A stretch of DNA of 64,000 bases from Aquimarina megaterium XH134. Its GTDB lineage: Bacteria; Bacteroidota; Bacteroidia; Flavobacteriales; Flavobacteriaceae. The notes below the pieces were generated by a model that was not told the origin of the DNA, searched no databases, and was given only the letters and a program-made list of their open reading frames with translations. The stretch spans positions 1-64,000 of the forward strand of contig NZ_JACB01000016.1 of NCBI RefSeq assembly GCF_000520975.1, in the 5' to 3' direction. This document shows positions 55,314 to 63,347 of this stretch, one piece after another (positions within the stretch are counted from its first letter, which is position 1; every line of letters begins with the position of its first letter). Position numbers and translations under genes: made by a program.

Positions 55314-56564
55314 CTATTTGTTTTGTAATTGAAATACTTTCTGAATCAATTCTATGCTTTCATCTGCCGAAGTGTTATCATCCTTAAGATGATTGGCAAA
55401 ATGATTCGTGATTTTCTGAATGATTCGGCTACTAATAATATCTGCCTGTTCTTCATCAAAATCTGCATACTTTTTTCGTTGTAGATTAATTTCTGCATCT
55501 TTTAATGTAGATAATTTATTTTTAAGTGCCTTAATAGTGGGAGCAAACTTTCTGGTTTCTAACCAACTATCAAATTCTGTTTTTACTTCTTCTATAATAA
55601 TCTCGGCTTGCGGGATGTATTGTTTTCTCCTTTGTAATGTATCATCTGTCATTTTTGACAAATGATCCAGGTGTACCAAAGTTACATTGGGTAACTCAAC
55701 TACATCATCTGATACATTTTTTGGAATAGACAGATCTAAAATCAATAATGGCTTTTGCGAATGAATTAGTTGTTTAGAAATAGTAGGATTCTGCGCTCCC
55801 GTAGCCACAATAAGAATATCTGTATTTGTTATTTCTGACTGAATATTAGCATAATCTTTTACAATAAGATTAAATTTTCCTGCTACTCTTTCTGCTTTAT
55901 CTTTTGTTCGGTTAATTAGTGTGATATGATCGTTCTTGGTATGTTTTATTAAATTTTCACAGGTGTTTCTACCTATTTTACCAGTTCCGAAAAGCACAAT
56001 TTTTTTATCCGAAATATGTTCCACATTCCTAAGAATGTATTGAACCGATGCAAAAGAAACTGAAGTTGCTCCAGAAGAAATCTCAGTCTCATTCTTGATA
56101 CGTTTGCTTGCCTGGATTACCGCATTTATAAGTCTTTCTAAAAAAGGATTGGTAACTTCTGCTTTTTTGGAAGCTTTAAAACTTTGTTTTAGTTGACTTA
56201 TAATTTCAAAATCCCCTAATATCTGACTGTCCAGACCTGTACCTACTTTAAATAAATGTGATACTGCTTTACTATTTTTATGTACATATGCTACTTTTTC
56301 GAACTCTTCTATGGTTCCGTGAGTATGCTCGCAAAGTAATTTGATTAATTGAAATGGATGTTGAGCAAAACCATGTAATTCGGTTCGATTACAGGTAGAA
56401 GTAACTAGTAAGGCTTCAATGCCTTCTTTTTTTGCCTGTTGTAGTATTCCTTCTTTGGCTTCTTCGTTTACACTAAAATGACCTCTGATCTCTGCATCAG
56501 CTTTTTTATAACTAAGTCCAATAGTGTAAAAATTTGTTCCTTTTGCTCTTGAGTGAGACTCCAT
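55314..56564 (-). CDS. hemA: Glutamyl-tRNA reductase
   Basis: About 416 residues from the ATG at 56564 ('MESHSRAKGTNFYTIG'). It reduces glutamyl-tRNA to glutamate-1-semialdehyde, the first step of the C5 pathway. The catalytic cysteine is in 'TCNRTELHGFA', the NADPH loop in 'GTGKIGRNTCENL'. An earlier in-frame ATG at 56588 is possible, but a TACTTTTG -7 element lies 3 bases upstream of it (56591-56598), so transcription would start at about that codon; the second ATG also gives an N terminus closer to what I recall for relatives. Divergent from the AraC gene. Confidence 0.94.
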   Translation of the reverse strand: MESHSRAKGTNFYTIGLSYKKADAEIRGHFSVNEEAKEGILQQAKKEGIEALLVTSTCNRTELHGFAQHPFQLIKLLCEHTHGTIEEFEKVAYVHKNSKAVSHLFKVGTGLDSQILGDFEIISQLKQSFKASKKAEVTNPFLERLINAVIQASKRIKNETEISSGATSVSFASVQYILRNVEHISDKKIVLFGTGKIGRNTCENLIKHTKNDHITLINRTKDKAERVAGKFNLIVKDYANIQSEITNTDILIVATGAQNPTISKQLIHSQKPLLILDLSIPKNVSDDVVELPNVTLVHLDHLSKMTDDTLQRRKQYIPQAEIIIEEVKTEFDSWLETRKFAPTIKALKNKLSTLKDAEINLQRKKYADFDEEQADIISSRIIQKITNHFANHLKDDNTSADESIELIQKVFQLQNK

Positions 56565-56590
56565 GCAGTCAATTCTATTATATTCCATAA

Positions 56591-56598
56591 CAAAAGTA
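56591..56598 (-). promoter_or_regulatory. Candidate -7 promoter element of the hem operon
   Basis: TACTTTTG on the minus strand matches the Bacteroidota -7 consensus TAnnTTTG. No good -33 TTG is seen 17-23 bases upstream, so the site is only moderately supported. Confidence 0.4.
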
Positions 56599-56667
56599 TT
56601 TTAGATATATCAGAAAAAATAACGCCAGAAGAATTTTAAGTGTCGAAAAACGTTGTTTAAGATATTT

Positions 56668-56701
56668 TTTGTAAAAAAATGGGTAAAAACCCTTATTTTT
56701 G
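56668..56701 (+). promoter_or_regulatory. Promoter of the AraC regulator gene
   Basis: TTTG at 56668-56671 and TATTTTTG at 56694-56701, 22 bases apart, match the flavobacterial -33/-7 consensus exactly. The start codon follows 66 bases later. A small palindrome (GGGT-AAAA-ACCC, 56681-56692) lies between the two elements and could be an operator. Confidence 0.65.
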
Positions 56702-56767
56702 TATAGGTACCAGAGATTCTTACATCGACAGTTTAGACTCATTCTAAATAAATAAAATTTTACAACT

Positions 56768-57658
56768 ATGGAAATTGAACTAAAAAATAACGCTCCAGGG
56801 ATTCTAGAAGAAACCCAAATCGAAGATGGTTTTCATATCCTAAAATTTCAAAACGAAACCAATGAAAATCAACGAGTTGTAAGAGATATCGACAGTAGTC
56901 TTATCCAGTTTCATTTCTGTATTAAGGGGGGGATTAAATTTAACTTTAATAACGGAAGCTATGCTATAAACCTTTCTGAAGAAAATTCGCTTCTTCTCTA
57001 TAATCCACAACGCGATCTTCCAATGAATCTCGAAATGAAAAAGGATTCCTGGTTGATCACTATCCTTATTTCTATAAAAAAGTTTCACTCTTTATTTTCT
57101 AAAGAAGCAGATTATATTCCTTTTCTCGGAGAAGGAAACCGTGATAAAAAATATTATACCGATGCCAAAATTTCTCCTTCAATGGCTGTGGTACTAAATC
57201 AAATTATGAACTACAACCTTCATCAATCGATTAAACTGTTATACTTTAAAGGAAAAGCATATGAATTATTAAGTCTCTATTTTAATAGACCTGGGGACGC
57301 AGATGTAGAGCAATGTCCGTTTTTGGTAGATGAAGAAAATGTATTAAAAATCCGAAAAGCTAAAGAAATTATTATCGCCCGTATGGCAGAACCTCCTACA
57401 CTTCAGGAGCTATCTAATGAGATTGGATTGCCTCTTAAAAAACTTAAAGACGGATTTAAACAAATTTATGGTGAACCGGTATATACATTCTTGTTTGATT
57501 ACAAAATGGAGGTAGCCCGACAACTATTAGCTTCAGGAAGTCATAATGTAAATGAAGTAGGTTTAAAAGTTGGATATAGCACTGCTAGCCATTTTATAGC
57601 TGCATTTAAAAAGAAATTTGGCACTACTCCAAAAAAATATGTGATGAGCTTAAACTAA
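56768..57658 (+). CDS. AraC-family transcriptional regulator near hem genes
   Basis: 296 residues. The N-terminal ~180 residues form a beta-rich sensing domain ('SSLIQFHFCIKGGIKFNF') resembling those of siderophore- or iron-linked AraC regulators such as PchR. The C-terminal two helix-turn-helix motifs span about 195-293 ('TLQELSNEIGLPLKKLKDGFKQIYG', 'VNEVGLKVGYSTASHFIAAFKKKFG'). It is divergent from hemA with its own clear promoter, and hemH follows downstream, so control of haem or iron genes is likely, by position only. Confidence 0.85.
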   Translation: MEIELKNNAPGILEETQIEDGFHILKFQNETNENQRVVRDIDSSLIQFHFCIKGGIKFNFNNGSYAINLSEENSLLLYNPQRDLPMNLEMKKDSWLITILISIKKFHSLFSKEADYIPFLGEGNRDKKYYTDAKISPSMAVVLNQIMNYNLHQSIKLLYFKGKAYELLSLYFNRPGDADVEQCPFLVDEENVLKIRKAKEIIIARMAEPPTLQELSNEIGLPLKKLKDGFKQIYGEPVYTFLFDYKMEVARQLLASGSHNVNEVGLKVGYSTASHFIAAFKKKFGTTPKKYVMSLN

Positions 57659-57665
57659 AACTCAT

Positions 57666-57845
57666 TTAATCGAATGATTCCCCTCTGGGAATACCTACTC
57701 CTTTTTGTAAGGATACTATCGAATCATACATTCCTTGATCCTCATCAGAAGCATCTGCCAAAACAGATACAAAATCAAACTGTTCTAACAACTCCAGAAT
57801 AAAGGGTAGTTTATCTTTTTCGACATCTACAATTATACGTTTCAT
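57666..57845 (-). CDS. Small 59-residue protein of unknown function
   Basis: ATG at 57845, stop at 57666-57668. The protein begins 'MKRIIVDVEKDKLPFILELL' and continues 'EQFDFVSVLAD', then an acidic 'ASDEDQGMYDSI' stretch and a 'KGVGIPRGESF' tail. The start resembles many small Bacteroidota proteins and antitoxin-like peptides of the form 'MKxIIVxVxxxKxxFFLELLxxF'. It converges with the AraC gene, 7 bases between stops, and opposes hemH. No toxin partner is visible. Confidence 0.65.
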   Translation of the reverse strand: MKRIIVDVEKDKLPFILELLEQFDFVSVLADASDEDQGMYDSIVSLQKGVGIPRGESFD

Positions 57846-58019
57846 CTTTGCTTTTTTTAATCACCTAAAAATACTAAAATAAAACTACCCAACTTTCGGT
57901 TTGCCAGAATTTAACGTATTTTAAGTTCTGTTTGGTTTTTAATAGGATTATGCACTAATTCTACAATACCACTATCAAAAAGTCTTATCACTTTTAGTAT
58001 CATTACTCTTTATAGTTTG

Positions 58020-58027
58020 TATTTTTG
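58020..58027 (+). promoter_or_regulatory. Candidate -7 element of hemH
   Basis: TATTTTTG, the same octamer as the AraC gene promoter, ends 19 bases before the hemH ATG at 58047. The expected -33 region holds only TTTTAG, so the match is partial. Confidence 0.42.
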
Positions 58028-58046
58028 TGTGTGCAAAAAGAAAATT

Positions 58047-59084
58047 ATGAGTAAAGGAGTTCTCCTTGTTAATCTTGGATCACCAGATAGTACTGATCCA
58101 AAGGATGTAAAAAAATATCTTGGTGAATTTTTGATGGACCCCAGAGTAATCGATGTTCCGTTATGGGCGCGAACATTACTGGTAAAAGGGATTATCTTAA
58201 ATACCCGACCAAAAAAATCGGCTGAAGCTTATAAAAAAATCTGGTGGGACGAAGGTTCTCCTCTAATTGTACTATCAGAAAGATTACAGAAAAAAGTAGC
58301 AGATCGCACTTCGATCCCTATTGGTTTAGCAATGCGCTATGGTTCGATGAATATCAAAAAAGGATTGCAGGAATTACACGACAAAGGCGTAAATGAGGTC
58401 ATGATTATTCCGCTTTACCCTCAATTTGCTATGGCAACTACCGAAACTATTTTAGTTCTTGCCGAAAAATTGCAAAAAGAACATTTCCCAAATATGAAAC
58501 TTGTTGATGTTCCTGCTTTTTATAATAAATCCGAGTATATTGAAATCTTATCCAAAAGTATAACCGAAAAACTAGAAGGTATCGAATATGAATATCTTTT
58601 ATTTAGTTACCATGGGGTACCCGAGAGGCATATTAGAAAAAGTGACATTAGCAATGGAAATTGTAAAATGGATGGCAAATGTTGCTTTAAAAAAGGATCA
58701 GAACAACATAAGTTTTGCTATCGTCATCAATGTGAAATGACAACTGTACAAGTAGCAAAAAAACTTGGGCTTAAAAATGGAACTTACTCTACTTCCTATC
58801 AATCCCGCTTAGGCTTTGATCCATGGTTAAAGCCTTATACCGATCGTACTATAGAACGTATGGGAAAAGAAGGAATAAAAAAAATGGCTATCGTAACTCC
58901 CGCATTTGTATCAGATTGTCTGGAAACTTTAGAAGAAATAGCCATGGAAGGGGAAGAAATTTTTCACGAAGTTGGGGGCAAAGAATTCACAACCATTCCT
59001 TGTCTTAATGATCGTGATGATTGGGCAGATCTACTTGCAAATTGGGTAAATGAATGGGTTACTGTTAAAACCCAAACGGTATAA
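58047..59084 (+). CDS. hemH: Ferrochelatase with an internal cysteine cluster
   Basis: 345 residues from the ATG at 58047 ('MSKGVLLVNLGSP'); an ATG at 58017 lies upstream of the -7 element and is rejected. It inserts Fe2+ into protoporphyrin IX. The catalytic histidine is His189 in 'SYHGVPERH'. Five cysteines fall within 24 residues (206, 212, 213, 224 and 229; 'GNCKMDGKCCFKKGSEQHKF' then 'CYRHQC'), suggesting an internal-segment [2Fe-2S] site of the type described for some bacterial ferrochelatases. Its stop overlaps the MATE start by one base. Confidence 0.95.
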   Translation: MSKGVLLVNLGSPDSTDPKDVKKYLGEFLMDPRVIDVPLWARTLLVKGIILNTRPKKSAEAYKKIWWDEGSPLIVLSERLQKKVADRTSIPIGLAMRYGSMNIKKGLQELHDKGVNEVMIIPLYPQFAMATTETILVLAEKLQKEHFPNMKLVDVPAFYNKSEYIEILSKSITEKLEGIEYEYLLFSYHGVPERHIRKSDISNGNCKMDGKCCFKKGSEQHKFCYRHQCEMTTVQVAKKLGLKNGTYSTSYQSRLGFDPWLKPYTDRTIERMGKEGIKKMAIVTPAFVSDCLETLEEIAMEGEEIFHEVGGKEFTTIPCLNDRDDWADLLANWVNEWVTVKTQTV

Positions 59085-60472
59085 TGGCAAAAATAACTTC
59101 TGAAGCTCTGGGGATAGAGCCTATTGGGAAATTACTAATAAAACAAGCAGTCCCAGCATCTATTGGGATATTGGTGATGTCACTTAATATTCTAATAGAT
59201 TCGATCTTTGTTGGTAATTGGATCGGTTCTATCGCCATTGCAGCTATTAATGTAGTACTTCCCGTATCCTTTTTTATTGCTGCATTAGGGATGTCTATAG
59301 GTGTAGGAGGTTCTAGTATAATTTCTAGAGCATTAGGCGCTAATAATAAAGAAAAAGCGCTCAAAACCTTTGGAAACCAGATTACTCTTTCCCTGCTTTT
59401 TATGGTTTCTTTGGTTGTCTTAGGTTTGGTTTTTGTCGATGATATTATTCCAAAATTTGGTGGTAAAGGAGATATTTTTGAACCCGCAAAAATCTACTAT
59501 ACTATTATTTTATATGGTGTACCCATCCTCGGTTTTGCTATGATGGGTAATACGGTGATCAGAGCAGAAGGAAAGCCCAAATTTGCTATGACGGCTATGA
59601 TCATCCCTACAGTTGGTAATCTGTTTATGGACTATCTTTTTATTAACGTAATGGATATGGGAATGCACGGTGCTGCATGGGCGACAACAGGCTCATATCT
59701 TGCTTGTTTTTTATATATTTTTTGGTTTTTCAGTTCTAAAAACTCTGAATTAAAGATTAGTCTTCGTCATCTTGGTCTACAAAAAGAGATCGTTTCAGAA
59801 ATTGCTTCACTTGGTGGAGTAACCCTGGCCAGGCAAGCCGTAGTAAGCATTACCTATTTATTAATGAACAATATTTTATTCGACCTCGGGCAAGAAGGCT
59901 TGGTAGCTGTATATGCTATTATTGGTCGAATGCTAATGTTTGCTTTGTTTCCTGTATTTGGAGTTACACAAGGGTTTTTACCCATTGCTGGATATAATTA
60001 TGGTGCGCAACATTATCCTCGTGTTAGAGAATCTATTAATACCGCAATCAAATATGCTGCGATTTTGGCATCATTAGTTTTTATTGGGTTAATGATTTTC
60101 CCGGCAGAAATAACAACTTTATTTCTGAGTAACAACCCTAATCTAGCTCCCAAAGAATTAGCTCTAAATCAATATGTATTATCTCATACTGCAGAACCTA
60201 TGCGATGGGTGTTTGCAGCTACTCCTATTATTGCGCTTCAGCTTATAGGAGCAGCCTATTTTCAGGCTGTAGGAAAAGCAATTCCTGCTTTATTACTTAC
60301 CTTATCAAGACAAGGGTTCTTTTTTATTCCTTTGATTTTGATTCTTCCTAAGTTTTATGGTGAATTAGGAGTTTGGATTTCTTTCCCGATTGCAGACATA
60401 TTAGCAACCATTGTTACTGGGTATTTCCTGAACCGGGAAGTGAGAACTAAACTTATTACAAAAAGTAATTAG
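59084..60472 (+). CDS. MATE-family efflux transporter
   Basis: 462 residues, twelve hydrophobic segments in two related halves. 'PASIGILVMSLNILIDSIFVGNWIG' near the start and 'GGSSIISRALGANNKEKA' are family blocks; the second half repeats them at about 260 ('VFGVTQGFLPIAGYNYGAQ'). MATE proteins export cationic drugs or metabolites in exchange for Na+ or H+. TAATG overlap with hemH means coupled translation; export of a porphyrin-related compound or a simple placement accident are both possible. Confidence 0.92.
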   Translation: MAKITSEALGIEPIGKLLIKQAVPASIGILVMSLNILIDSIFVGNWIGSIAIAAINVVLPVSFFIAALGMSIGVGGSSIISRALGANNKEKALKTFGNQITLSLLFMVSLVVLGLVFVDDIIPKFGGKGDIFEPAKIYYTIILYGVPILGFAMMGNTVIRAEGKPKFAMTAMIIPTVGNLFMDYLFINVMDMGMHGAAWATTGSYLACFLYIFWFFSSKNSELKISLRHLGLQKEIVSEIASLGGVTLARQAVVSITYLLMNNILFDLGQEGLVAVYAIIGRMLMFALFPVFGVTQGFLPIAGYNYGAQHYPRVRESINTAIKYAAILASLVFIGLMIFPAEITTLFLSNNPNLAPKELALNQYVLSHTAEPMRWVFAATPIIALQLIGAAYFQAVGKAIPALLLTLSRQGFFFIPLILILPKFYGELGVWISFPIADILATIVTGYFLNREVRTKLITKSN

Positions 60473-60478
60473 TTATTT

Positions 60479-60901
60479 TTACTTTTTGGTTGTAGCAGCT
60501 TTGCTAATAATTTTCCACTCTCCATCAATCTTTTTCAGAAGAAAAATATCGATATATCGTACATCTTTACCTTCTATTAAAATTTCAGCTTTTGCCATAG
60601 CAATATCATTTTCTCTGTCTACAGATAATATTTTACCTGTTCTGCCATTAAATTTTCCTTGCTCCCTTTTTTCAAACCATGAAGCATATTCTTTAATGGG
60701 TACAATCCATAATTTTTTCTCTTTATGAGTAAGAAACAAATTCGCTTCATCATAAAAAGCTTCTTTAATCACTTCTGGTTGGCTGTATGAGGTTCCCTTC
60801 AGATATTTATTAATCGAAGAGCGTATATTATCATCTTCTGATTGTGCAATGGAGATGTTACAACTAACTAAAAATAGGGTTATCCAAAAATAGGTTTTCA
60901 T
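60479..60901 (-). CDS. Exported NTF2-like (lumazine-binding type) protein
   Basis: 140 residues with a signal peptide (residues 1-19, ending 'SIAQ'). The NTF2-like cone fold is indicated by 'NIRSSINKYLKGTSYSQPEVIKEAFYDEANLF' and the final 'YIDIFLLKKIDGEWKIISKAA'. Many such proteins in Bacteroidota follow a 'putative lumazine-binding' profile, but no activity is established. Converges with the MATE gene and lies 25 bases after the sugar dehydrogenase gene, so probably in one transcript with it. Confidence 0.75.
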   Translation of the reverse strand: MKTYFWITLFLVSCNISIAQSEDDNIRSSINKYLKGTSYSQPEVIKEAFYDEANLFLTHKEKKLWIVPIKEYASWFEKREQGKFNGRTGKILSVDRENDIAMAKAEILIEGKDVRYIDIFLLKKIDGEWKIISKAATTKK

Positions 60902-60926
60902 GTGTTTTTGTTTATTTATATTAAGG

Positions 60927-62087
60927 TTATTGATTATTTTTTATTCTTAAGATTTTTCCATTAGATTCATCGGTTAGCAAATAAAGTTTTCCTTCTGGGC
61001 TTTGCGCTATTTTTCTGGATCGTATTCTATCGTTAGTAAATAATTCTTCGGTACTTTTTATAGTTTTATTTTCAATTCTAAATCTCCACATACTTCCTCT
61101 ACTCAACCCAGGAACCAGTAAATCATTTTTCCATTCGGGAAATTCATCACCTGTATAAAATAGGAGTCCAGTAGGTGCAACAGTATGCTGCCAATACCAA
61201 ATGGGATCAATAAATACAGCTCCTTCAATTTTAGGAGGATAATACTCTTTACTTCGATAGCCTCCTGTAGTTATAATAGGCCAGCCATAATTAGCTCCAG
61301 GTTTTAGCATATTAATCTCGTCCCCTTGTCGGGTGCCATGCTCGCTAAACCATATTTCACCTGTTTCTGGATGTGTTGTTATCCCTTGTGCAGCTCTAAT
61401 TCCGATTGCATAAACTCCAGGAACCGCGGTTGTACCAAAATCAGGGTTATCATCAGGTATACTTCCATCAGGGTTTATTCGATAGATTTTCCCTCGTTTA
61501 TCGGTTATATCTTGAGCAATAGGCATTTCGGGCTCATCAATTTCTTTATATAACCGTTCCCCTATGGTAATGTATAATTTACCATCAGGTCCAAAAGTCA
61601 TCCCTCCTCCATAATGAAAATATTCTCTTGTAAAAGGTCCCGCTTCGAGCAATGTTTTTATAGTAACTAAGGAATCATTTTTTAGTACTGCACGCACTAC
61701 TTTTGTGGCACTTCCTTCTCCTTTTCTTTTTGCAGCATACGAAAGATATACGTATTTATTGTTGTTGAAATCGGGATCCAACAATACTTCAAAAATACCA
61801 GAATTATCGCCTCCTGTAATGACTCTAATACTATCAGTAAGGTCACGTGGAAACCCTTTAATACTTCTTTTTTCTTTTGAAATAAGGTTTACTTTAACCA
61901 AATCTCCATCCTTTTCAGATATCAGAACTTCATCTTCTGATAAAAAAGCTATACTCCAGGGATGCTTAAGGCTATCTATTATGATTTCTTTTGTTGGATG
62001 TGTTTTTGTTTGTAAAACTTCTGAAGGTTTTTCAATTTTAGTGCAAGCTATCACAATCAAAAACAGTAAGAATATTGATTTATTCAT
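60927..62087 (-). CDS. Lipoprotein PQQ-type sugar (aldose/sorbosone) dehydrogenase
   Basis: 386 residues from the ATG at 62087; the frame extends to 62117, but the lipoprotein signal 'MNKSIFLLFLIVIACTK' (lipid-bearing Cys15) begins here. The six-bladed propeller of the glucose/sorbosone dehydrogenase family is shown by 'LKHPWSIAFLSEDEVLISEKDG', 'YFHYGGGMTFGPDGKLYITIG' and 'AIGIRAAQGITTHPETGEIW' with 'FSEHGTRQGDEIN'. The enzymes oxidise sugars in the periplasm with PQQ; no PQQ synthesis genes are in the window. Confidence 0.9.
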   Translation of the reverse strand: MNKSIFLLFLIVIACTKIEKPSEVLQTKTHPTKEIIIDSLKHPWSIAFLSEDEVLISEKDGDLVKVNLISKEKRSIKGFPRDLTDSIRVITGGDNSGIFEVLLDPDFNNNKYVYLSYAAKRKGEGSATKVVRAVLKNDSLVTIKTLLEAGPFTREYFHYGGGMTFGPDGKLYITIGERLYKEIDEPEMPIAQDITDKRGKIYRINPDGSIPDDNPDFGTTAVPGVYAIGIRAAQGITTHPETGEIWFSEHGTRQGDEINMLKPGANYGWPIITTGGYRSKEYYPPKIEGAVFIDPIWYWQHTVAPTGLLFYTGDEFPEWKNDLLVPGLSRGSMWRFRIENKTIKSTEELFTNDRIRSRKIAQSPEGKLYLLTDESNGKILRIKNNQ

Positions 62088-62177
62088 TGATGTCATTTTA
62101 AATTTTTCTGAACGCAAAATCCAAAAGACTAGATCAAAATCCTTTAAAAAACACGATCTTTAAAACGAAAAAATCAA

Positions 62178-63191
62178 TTAAGCAGCACTATATTGAGTTC
62201 TATACTGTGAAGGTGTAAGCTTAGTTTCAGCCTTAAAAGCAAGATTAAAAGATGTAACATTACCAAAACCGCAATCATAAGCTATGGTTGCAATTTTTTC
62301 TAATGCATACTCAGAATCTACCAGCAATTTTTTGGCTTTTGTTATTCGAAAATGATTTACAAACTCAGAGAAATTCTTTTGCTCATTCTCATTAATCACC
62401 TGAGATAGTTCTCTAGAGGGAACTGATAATTTTTCTGCTATAGTCTTTAACGAAATACTACTATCTAAATAAATCTTCTCATTCTCAAATAGTTCCTTTA
62501 CCCGATGAAGTAATTCTTTAGAGGTTTCTCGATCAATTTTAGAGTTGCTATATTTTTCTAAAGCAAAAACATGTCTTTTTAAAAGCAAGTAAGAAAACAT
62601 ATATATTAAAAATGAAAAAGAAATAGCACCTAAAATATAAAATGGAATAAGCCTTAGGAAAATACCTACATACAGTGCCCAAATCAAGCTAACTCCAACC
62701 ACAATATTTCTATACCATTTTAAAAGTTGAGGATTTGCGCCGTTTGTGATTTTTAAAATAGTTTTCCAGCAAATGAATAGATAGATACCAAAATGAAGGA
62801 GAACCAAAGAGTACGCAACAAATGAGAGCACATCCCCATTATTAGGAATAAAAGGACTACACAAAACAAATAATCCAAAAGGCAGTAAATGAATATAATG
62901 TTGGTTCGAAAATATTTGTTGTTTCTCAAAAAGAGCTTTTCCATAAAACCAAAGAAAAGGACCTACTGCCAATATAGTCGAAATCGCTAGATTCCTTAAT
63001 CTGGGATCAACATCTATATAATTATGAAAAACAGATTTCCCTATTCTTATTGTTAATCCTAAGAGCACCAAAGCCAAAAATATATTCGCTTTTCTATTTC
63101 CTTTTTTAAGCGTAAAAAGATAAAAACATAAGAAAAGAGCCTGGATAACTCCCAAACAACTTAAGACAAGTATAAAACCTTCTATAACCAT
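62178..63191 (-). CDS. Membrane-bound AraC-family regulator
   Basis: 337 residues. The first ~205 residues hold about seven membrane segments; the last ~115 form the AraC DNA-binding domain ('SLKTIAEKLSVPSRELSQVINE', 'LEKIATIAYDCGFGNVTSFNLAFKAETKLTPSQYR'). This membrane type is common in Bacteroidota and presumably senses at the membrane. The promoter must be in the gap at 63192-63347. It could control the sugar dehydrogenase downstream, 90 bases away, or the divergent BNR protein. Confidence 0.88.
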   Translation of the reverse strand: MVIEGFILVLSCLGVIQALFLCFYLFTLKKGNRKANIFLALVLLGLTIRIGKSVFHNYIDVDPRLRNLAISTILAVGPFLWFYGKALFEKQQIFSNQHYIHLLPFGLFVLCSPFIPNNGDVLSFVAYSLVLLHFGIYLFICWKTILKITNGANPQLLKWYRNIVVGVSLIWALYVGIFLRLIPFYILGAISFSFLIYMFSYLLLKRHVFALEKYSNSKIDRETSKELLHRVKELFENEKIYLDSSISLKTIAEKLSVPSRELSQVINENEQKNFSEFVNHFRITKAKKLLVDSEYALEKIATIAYDCGFGNVTSFNLAFKAETKLTPSQYRTQYSAA

Positions 63192-63347
63192 GCTTCAAAA
63201 TTAGAAATGATCTCAATAGCTAAGGTTAAAATTACGTGAAAATCTTTTGGAATAATTTTTAATTCCTGACTTTAGTATCCCATCAAATCTATTTTATCTA
63301 TAATTTCTCTGAAAATGCAAAGCTTTTAAATTAAATCTCAGCTAACT

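Noticed and set aside
58017..58046. Upstream ATG for hemH at 58017
   Set aside because: It precedes the candidate -7 element and adds residues not seen in ferrochelatases.
60459..60488. A/T-only hairpin between the MATE and NTF2-like genes
   Set aside because: About 10 A/T-rich pairs overlap both coding ends; too weak to call a terminator.
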